In this document: piece by piece, positions 59,201 through 64,000 of the stretch | Numbering within the stretch: the stretch's first letter is position 1 | How the letters are laid out: each line of letters starts with the position of its first letter | Assembly (NCBI GenBank): GCA_028532985.1 | Contig: JANCIK010000008.1 | Coordinates: forward strand, 744,001-808,000 | Source of the DNA: Stropharia rugosoannulata | Lineage: Eukaryota > Basidiomycota > Agaricomycetes > Agaricales > Strophariaceae | Direction: 5' to 3' | DNA: 64,000 bases | Notes under the pieces: model-generated | Told to the model about the DNA's origin: nothing | The model's database searches: none | Seen by the model: the letters and a program-made list of their open reading frames with translations, nothing else | Program-made: the position numbers and the translations under genes

Positions 59201-60114
59201 CGCAAAGGCTTCTGCGAGCCGCTGGGACACGGTGGAGGTAGACTGAATGAACTGGGACTCGGGGGGTAACGACGCCGCAAACAGCCGGTTGTCGTCGTCC
59301 TCCCAGACAGAGTGGAGGGCCTCTAGTAAGCTGCAAGCGTCCTTAGGAGCAGGCAGCGGTTCAACTTCCTCCAACTCCATCTCGGGGACTTCGTCGTCAT
59401 CGTCCTCCAGCTCCATAAGGAGGGGCATAGGGCCCTGGGTACAGGTCTCTACCGCTCTGATCTCTGCGCGAAGCTTAGACTTCTCCGCACGGATCTCATC
59501 ACGGCACGTGGAGCACCGGCGTGGGCACCGTGACATCTTCACCTCTCCAGTGATCCAGTCCACTTCAGGGTTGTGTTCTCGAAGCCAAGTGTGGCCCAGA
59601 ATCATATCCTGACGTCCGAGGTTGGTGACGGGAAGACGGCGCGTTCAGTGTGGTCCTTGTAGCGAAGGATGAGCTCCACAATGGACGTGATAGAGCCGTC
59701 TTCATTGAGTGAACCGTCAACGTTGTGGACTGGAATGGGGACCAAGAGAGGGCGTTCCGTCAGCTTGTGCTGCTGGACGTACTTGCGACTGATGAAGCAC
59801 TGGTCAGCGCCGCAGTCAACCAGGGGCCTGAGGCGAAAACGCTGGCCCGTGTCCGTGGTCTCGATCTCCACTGGAAGGTGAAGGGAGTTGGGACTCGGAG
59901 TAGCGGCAATGGTGTAATGAGAGGGAAGTGCGCGCTCCCAGCGGCGAGCACGGGCCTGGATGCGTAACGCAGCAATGGAGTGAGACTTGGGAGCAGGGGA
60001 TTTAGGCGTGTCAGGCAGTCGTGAAGGTAGGTCTGGAACAGAAATAGATTCGCAGGGCTCTACCGACAGTACACTATAACGACTGCCACGCGCGAACGAG
60101 GGCACGCCGCTCAC
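56232..60114 (-). pseudogene. Gypsy pol: protease, RT, RNase H, integrase, chromodomain, frameshifted
   Basis: Protease: VDCGADQCFIS (about 59,810). [22 protein letters not shown], then after a frame change near 58,775 [11 protein letters not shown] and the catalytic [10 protein letters not shown] (about 58,600). RNase H: EADSSDFATGAVLSQ and IWTDHKNLEYFMT. Integrase zinc domain: HHDTKVAGHAGRW...CKTCDLC (about 57,350-57,490); core: VISVDFIVELL and, in another frame, [15 protein letters not shown] (about 57,080). C-terminal: PYTVEAAVGSHAYRLKLP, then a chromodomain EYEVEAILNSRIHRNRLQF and WKGYGYEENSWEHAEDV (about 56,270-56,410). At least five frame changes divide the polyprotein. All expected domains are present in order. 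Confidence 0.9.
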
Positions 60115-60159
60115 TCGTCGCGATGCACAAAATCCTCCTCCTCCTGGACATCATCCTCC

Positions 60160-61319
60160 TTCCTTTCATCCACCGGCGGAATAGCATCCTCCTGGCCCTC
60201 CGCAGCGCATGTGCTCGAGTTGCTCCTGAAGCTCCGTGAGAGTCATGTGGCGAATGTCGAAAGCCCGGGGACAATCTCGAGAGATGTGACCAGGTTTACC
60301 ACAGCGATAGCAGGTAGGGGGTGTCTTCCCAGCACTACGAGCACGATCAATGTCCATGGGAGCGCCCAGAGGAAGAGCAGGGGCAGCAGGCGCGCGAGGG
60401 GCAGGAATAATGGGCAGAGAAGCACGTGGAACGGTTGCAGGGAGGCGGATGAACGCGAAGCCGCGGGGGGACCAGAAGGCGTAGGGTGTGCTGCACGGAA
60501 GAGCTGGTTGGTCTCGCGGTTGCGAGCAACCTCCACGGCGCGTTCATACCATCCCTGAAGCGAGGCGGGTCGACTCTCCGAGGGCAGGTTGGCGACTTGA
60601 CTGTCCAGCGAAGGGGATAGACCACGACGGAACTTCATAATCAACGCCTTCGTCAATGTACCCAGACTTGAGGACAAGGTCCTTGAAGGCGTCGACGTAT
60701 TCTTCAGCAGAGCGGCGGCCTTGATGGTAGGAGGTGCTCTCGAGGGCGAGCTGAGCGTGCTCGGCCTCGTGCTGCTCGCAAAAATCGCGAATGAACACGG
60801 CTTCAAAGGCGTCCCAGCTACGCAGATTGAAGTCGGAAAATCCAGACATCATGGCGCGTTTCGAGAACTGGGCGGCGCGGCCCTCGTTCATGAAAGAAAG
60901 GGCCCAAAGAACTCGAGAGAATTCGTCAGGAAACTGCGAGCCAGCCAGGGCGAAATAAATGGTGCAAGAATTAAGAAAAGAGCGCCCTTTTTCGCGTGAA
61001 CCATCAAATGGTTTGGGAGACGCAGGTTTGAGGCGAGAGACAGTGGGAACTGCAGCTGCAGGAGCCGTGTGGGCGTCGAGATGAGGAGGGGATCACGAGG
61101 CGCAGGAGGGGCGGGTGCAGGTGCAGAATGCGAGCTGGCAAGTGTAGTCTCGAGGAGGGTGCGGATAGTGTGAAGGGAGCTCGAAACGTCGGCCAATTCC
61201 TTCCGAAAAATCGCGTTATTGTGGTCGACGTACTCCAGAAGCGACGTGAGGGTGAGGGCGGGTCTGGACAAGGTATTTCCCGCCTCAGGGCTCGCAGAGG
61301 CGTCTGTATCCATCGACAT
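60160..61319 (-). pseudogene. Gypsy gag (capsid and CCHC nucleocapsid), frameshifted
   Basis: Starting MSMDTDASASPEAG (61319), the frame leads through a coiled segment (LLEYVDHNNAIFRKELADVS). It shifts near 61,085 into the capsid (PKPFDGSREKGRSFLNSC, LRSWDAFEAVFIRDF), shifts near 60,645 (LIMKFRRGLSPSLDSQVANL) and again near 60,420 before the zinc knuckle CYRCGKPGHISRDC (C-x2-C-x4-H-x4-C, about 60,285). The domains are in normal order. At least three single-base frame changes interrupt it. Confidence 0.85.
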
Positions 61320-61403
61320 CGAAGCAGGGAGGGTGTTGGAGTCCTAGGCCGTTTCCGAAGGCAGTAGGCGTCCAAAACTGGTCCCAGGCAGAGGCTTTTG
61401 TAC

Positions 61404-61866
61404 TGTAAGGGCGACTCTGCGCAGTGTCGAGCTCACACGAGACCTAGCAGAGGGATTCCGAAGTTTATTAAGCTGTAAACTATAAATACAATAGAAGCGC
61501 ACCTAGCAGAGGGATTCCGAAGACAAAAGCCTAAGGAAACCCGCTGCTGGGCGCCACAGTACATAATAGAAGCGTTGATTGATGCGTGAGAATAAACTAT
61601 ACAGTTGATCCGCCACAAGAAGCCACCACATCACGTCCTCATGTGATGTGCATCATACATCATATGCACAACACATGATGGACGTGTCCCATCAGTACGT
61701 CACATGATGTAAACCGCGCGCGCCTGTGCACAGTACACACTGCAGAGCATAGTGTACACTGCACGGGCTGCGCGCGGCGTAAGAAATAAAAATAAAATAA
61801 AATAAAAGAAAGTGAAGGAAGACGAAATGAATAAAAATAAAGGGTGACGCACAGCGTCCCCTTACA
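61404..61866 (-). repeat. 5' LTR of the Gypsy element
   Basis: 463 bp, the partner of 55672-56132. It contains the same internal 22-bp repeat, at about 61442 and 61501. The near identity of the two LTRs implies a recent insertion. A primer-binding site next to it (minus strand from 61403) is not obvious to me. Confidence 0.95.
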
Positions 61867-61871
61867 GCCAG
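61867..61871. repeat. Target-site duplication GCCAG, right
   Basis: This is the partner of 55667-55671, immediately after the right LTR end CTTACA. Confidence 0.95.
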
Positions 61872-62839
61872 CGCATTCATGCTCGGCGTCGATTGCTTCA
61901 CCACTGCCGGCCTCAAGGAGGTATGGTCCACCCCAATGACATCAATCTCGCATCTTCTGACCTTGTCCGCAGTTTTACATCTGGAATCTAGGCTTTCGTG
62001 ACCTGTTCCCCAAGTTTGTCAACAATGGCATCCGCTTCCCTGTCTCACAGACAATGCTAATCGAGCTAGGCCTTACTGCTGCAGTAGCCCTAATGGGCAT
62101 AGCCGTCCAGTTGCGCATCATAAAGGTTCTCCAGCGCAAGATGCAAGAAATTGTCGAGGAGTCTCGCAGACGCGACGAAGAAGCGGAGCTTCGTGCTGCT
62201 GATAGGCCCAATGATATCGAGCGAGAGCGTGATGAATGGGAAAAGGAGCACCCGACTAACATCCTCACCAAGCATAGCAGACAGGACAGCGGACTCGTGC
62301 CGCTCATGAAGGACAGCGAGGGATCCAGCTTGCCCATGGGCGACGACCGGTCCTCGTATTTTGGGCGCCCCCCCATACTTCTGGTTTATCCGAATTCAAG
62401 GTGGCCCCAACATCGGACGAAGACCTGAAGCGTGCTTCGAGATACAACCAGTCGCCAGGCGTGTTGCCATCCATGGACCTCGGGTCCGGCATACAGTAAG
62501 ACGTACCATCGAGCTTTATCAGCAACGATATTGGACGTGCCGTGGAGGTGTCGTCCTCGGAACTCGAGGACTATAAGCGGAAACAATCACTCTTGGCTGA
62601 GATACAGAACATCCGACGCTCGATCGATATTCCCAAGTCGGAGACACCGGTGCCGTCGTCGTCTGAGCACTCACTGCGATCGTCGTTTGCATTGAAATGG
62701 ACGCTGAGCATGGACGCGAGCAACGCGCTGCTGCCCCCTTCTGCATCGCATGCGCGACTGCAGACACGAGGTAGACAATCAGCTGTGCCATCGACCCAAC
62801 TTGGACCCAACACTGACAATTCTTTTAACTGCTACCACC

Positions 62840-63539
62840 ATGCCACCCAAGCAATTTACAGTTCTCGGCGACTTTAAGTTGCGCGTCTAGTCCTGGCACC
62901 TCTTACGAACAGGTTTTGGTAGAGAATAATCCTGAAATTATGAACACACTAGCAAGGAACCTCGGACTCTCGACCGACTCTGTCGCCTTTTGCGATGTGT
63001 TCTCACTTACCGACCTGGACTTGAGAGCGCTCGTGCCGCGACCAGTGTACGCATTGCTCGTCCCCATGCCGAGGACACAATCATGGAATAATATGCGTCA
63101 TGAAGAGGATGCCCTGAAGCATGACTATGATGGGGTCGAAGGGGATGAGCCCGTCGTTTGGTTTAAGCAGATCATTGAGTGCGCATGTGGCTCGATCGGA
63201 CTCATTCATAGCCTCCTCAACTAGCAGGCGGCGGACTATATCGCACCTGATTCAGAGCTTGCCTGGATCCACCGCGAGGCGCTACCGAAAAAGATGATAG
63301 AGCGCGCTCGCGTCCTTGAAAAGAGTGAGGTGCTCGAGAAAGCCCACCAAGCAGCGGCTCATCTGGGACAGTCCCAGGAGCCTCCACCAGGGATAAAATG
63401 GCAGATCAATCATTTTGTTACGTTTGTCAAAGGGCGTGATGGGCACCTGTGGGACTCGAGGGGTCGAGGAAAGGCCCAATTGATCGGGGCCTCCTTGCAG
63501 AGGATGAAGACGCTTTCAGCGATAGAGCCCTTGACCTAG
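62840..63539 (+). pseudogene. Ubiquitin C-terminal hydrolase (UCH, peptidase C12) with premature stop
   Basis: Exon 1 (62840-62860, MPPKQFT) joins in phase 0 to exon 2 from 62913 (VLVENNPEIMNTLARNLGLS), matching the UCH N-terminus. The catalytic region is IECACGSIGLIHSLLN (nucleophilic Cys in ACGSIG), and the His/Asp part is INHFVTFVKGRDGHLWDSRG. TAG at 63222-63224 lies between HSLLN and QAADYIAPDSELAW, in the crossover-loop region, and reading then continues in the same frame to a stop at 63539. UCH enzymes free ubiquitin from small C-terminal adducts in the cytosol or nucleus. With the stop the protein would lose its catalytic His. A sequencing error or a tiny unseen intron are the alternatives. 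Confidence 0.8.
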
Positions 63540-63740
63540 GTTTGAGAAGGGTAATGAACGTTGCGCAAGGGGATAAAGACGGTGGTCACCGATTTTCTTG
63601 CATAGCATTGGCTAAAACGTATTGAGTTATCTCACTCCTTGTACCAACGAGTTGAGCAATCTGAGAATTTGAAGGTAGTAGACTTGTACCGACGGGAAGC
63701 TTGAAACATTCATTCTAAAAGCAATTTCTAAAAGCAATCC
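63540..63740. other. Short gap, no gene recognised
   Basis: AT-rich intergenic sequence between the UCH gene and the partial O-fucosyltransferase-like exon. Confidence 0.5.
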
Positions 63741-64000
63741 ACTTTCTGCAGTTTGATCCTTCGTGGAAGAACCGAAAGTTCATGCACATACCTATACACT
63801 CACAAATGCTAAAGGTCTCCGACGCAGACTGATGACAGAAGTCTGGACTGACATATCTGGAGCGCCAAACTGGGAGGAGACTCTAGGAGACCTCGTGTAC
63901 CGGGATCTATCGAGAGGACTGGAATATGATGAGCAATCGCCCAAGACCGTGCTGTTGCCGTGCTGCACGATGGAGCAGTATCCGGCTCCGCTTGTAAGAT
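63741..64000 (+). pseudogene. Partial O-fucosyltransferase-like segment, runs off the window
   Basis: In one frame the sequence reads HAHTYTLTNAKGLRRRLMTE and ISGAPNWEETLGDL, matching VYVLTNAWPSFLNDLRRGLM and VSGTPDWEETSPS of the exon at 53,785. It is therefore a second copy of the same family, with four codons missing inside the aligned stretch (WPSF side). It has no visible start and is open to the window end, so I cannot say if it is a functional exon or a remnant. Confidence 0.4.

Larger units (their letters stand above)
55672..61866 (-). mobile_element. Ty3/Gypsy chromovirus, full-length, minus strand
   Basis: The 6195-bp element is bounded by two LTRs (TGTAAG...CTTACA) and flanked by the 5-bp duplication GCCAG. 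Order on the minus strand: LTR, gag with CCHC zinc knuckle, protease, reverse transcriptase, RNase H, integrase, chromodomain, polypurine tract, LTR. This order plus the chromodomain places it among chromoviruses. All coding parts are recognisable but broken by several frameshifts. It inserted in a TM7S3-like gene. Confidence 0.95.
54713..62826 (+). pseudogene. TM7S3/TM198-like membrane protein gene split by a retrotransposon
   Basis: The 5' part (about 54,713-55,671) encodes a Leu-rich signal segment (LLLLLLFLLVGPVLTQNAT), a Ser/Thr/Pro-rich luminal stretch, and then membrane segments: DPAFAVLGVILILTGLPSAF, SFFLSGFYTLSLTVFVLILK, LFVLACFVAGVLGGGFTIFF. The 3' part (61,867 onward) resumes SAFMLGVDCFTTAGLKE, FYIWNLGFRDLFPKF, a last TM helix near LIELGLTAAVALMGIAVQLR and a cytoplasmic tail (RNDIERERDEWEKEHP type). 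The Gypsy element entered between VGA and SAFML. Extra damage: TAG at 55460-55462 (Trp would be expected), no visible start Met, and a frame change at the C-run near 62,370. The intact family is predicted to be multi-pass in endomembranes. Confidence 0.8.

Noticed and set aside
1..64000. CRISPR array, bacterial operon or phage features
   Set aside because: Spliced genes throughout indicate a eukaryotic genome, and no regularly spaced identical repeats were seen.

Overview
The window looks like nuclear DNA of a basidiomycete fungus, most likely an Agaricomycete. Genes are split by many roughly 50-70 nt GT-AG introns, two ordinary fungal housekeeping genes are present (RPC19, YVH1), and the mobile elements (KDZ, Plavaka, Crypton, chromovirus Ty3/Gypsy) together with the DUF6698 family are typical of Agaricomycetes. 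I cannot name the species from the sequence alone.

Layout. 1-5097: a near-perfect 2.43 kb inverted repeat with a 228 bp spacer; each arm carries a complete six-exon gene for an XPG/FEN1-family nuclease (526 aa) ending in three SUMO-interacting motifs. 5087-8709 (minus): an apparently intact 15-exon Crypton-type tyrosine recombinase whose last codons lie inside the right arm. 9339-11125: an arsenite methyltransferase fused in frame to an Acr2/Cdc25-like rhodanese domain. 11.7-18.1 kb: housekeeping block (RPC19, a conserved hypothetical, YVH1) with one foldback MITE. 18.1-21.5 kb: no recognised gene, some repeats. 21.5-25.3 kb: three lineage-specific accessory genes. 26.0-32.4 kb: a KDZ transposase gene with one nonsense codon, convergent with a DUF6698 gene across an AT-rich gap. 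33.9-45.7 kb: uncharacterised fungal genes, including an 883-aa orphan, a protein with two CxxC...H modules and a tandem pair of paralogues with a possible RPA70N-like OB fold. 46.3-50.4 kb: an apparently intact Plavaka transposase. 52.8-64.0 kb: a decayed neighbourhood in which a 6.2 kb chromovirus with 5-bp target duplications has split a TM7S3/TM198-like membrane protein gene, followed by a ubiquitin C-terminal hydrolase gene with a premature stop and partial O-fucosyltransferase-like genes.

Functional reading. The arsenic fusion would join arsenate reduction (As(V) to As(III)) and As(III) methylation in one polypeptide. The Crypton recombinase and the XPG-like nuclease lie head to tail on the same strand 143 bp apart, so the nuclease could be a passenger or a neighbour caught in a rearrangement; the mirrored arm begins with the last 11 bases of the Crypton gene, so the palindrome probably extends beyond this window. 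Several single-base differences fall in homopolymers (the palindrome arms, the LTRs, a C-run in the TM7S3 gene, many Gypsy frameshifts), so part of the apparent decay, and perhaps the palindrome itself, could be a sequencing or assembly effect.

Exon boundaries were worked out by hand from reading frame and splice consensus; they are exact to the base where exon lists are given, but unverified by transcripts.
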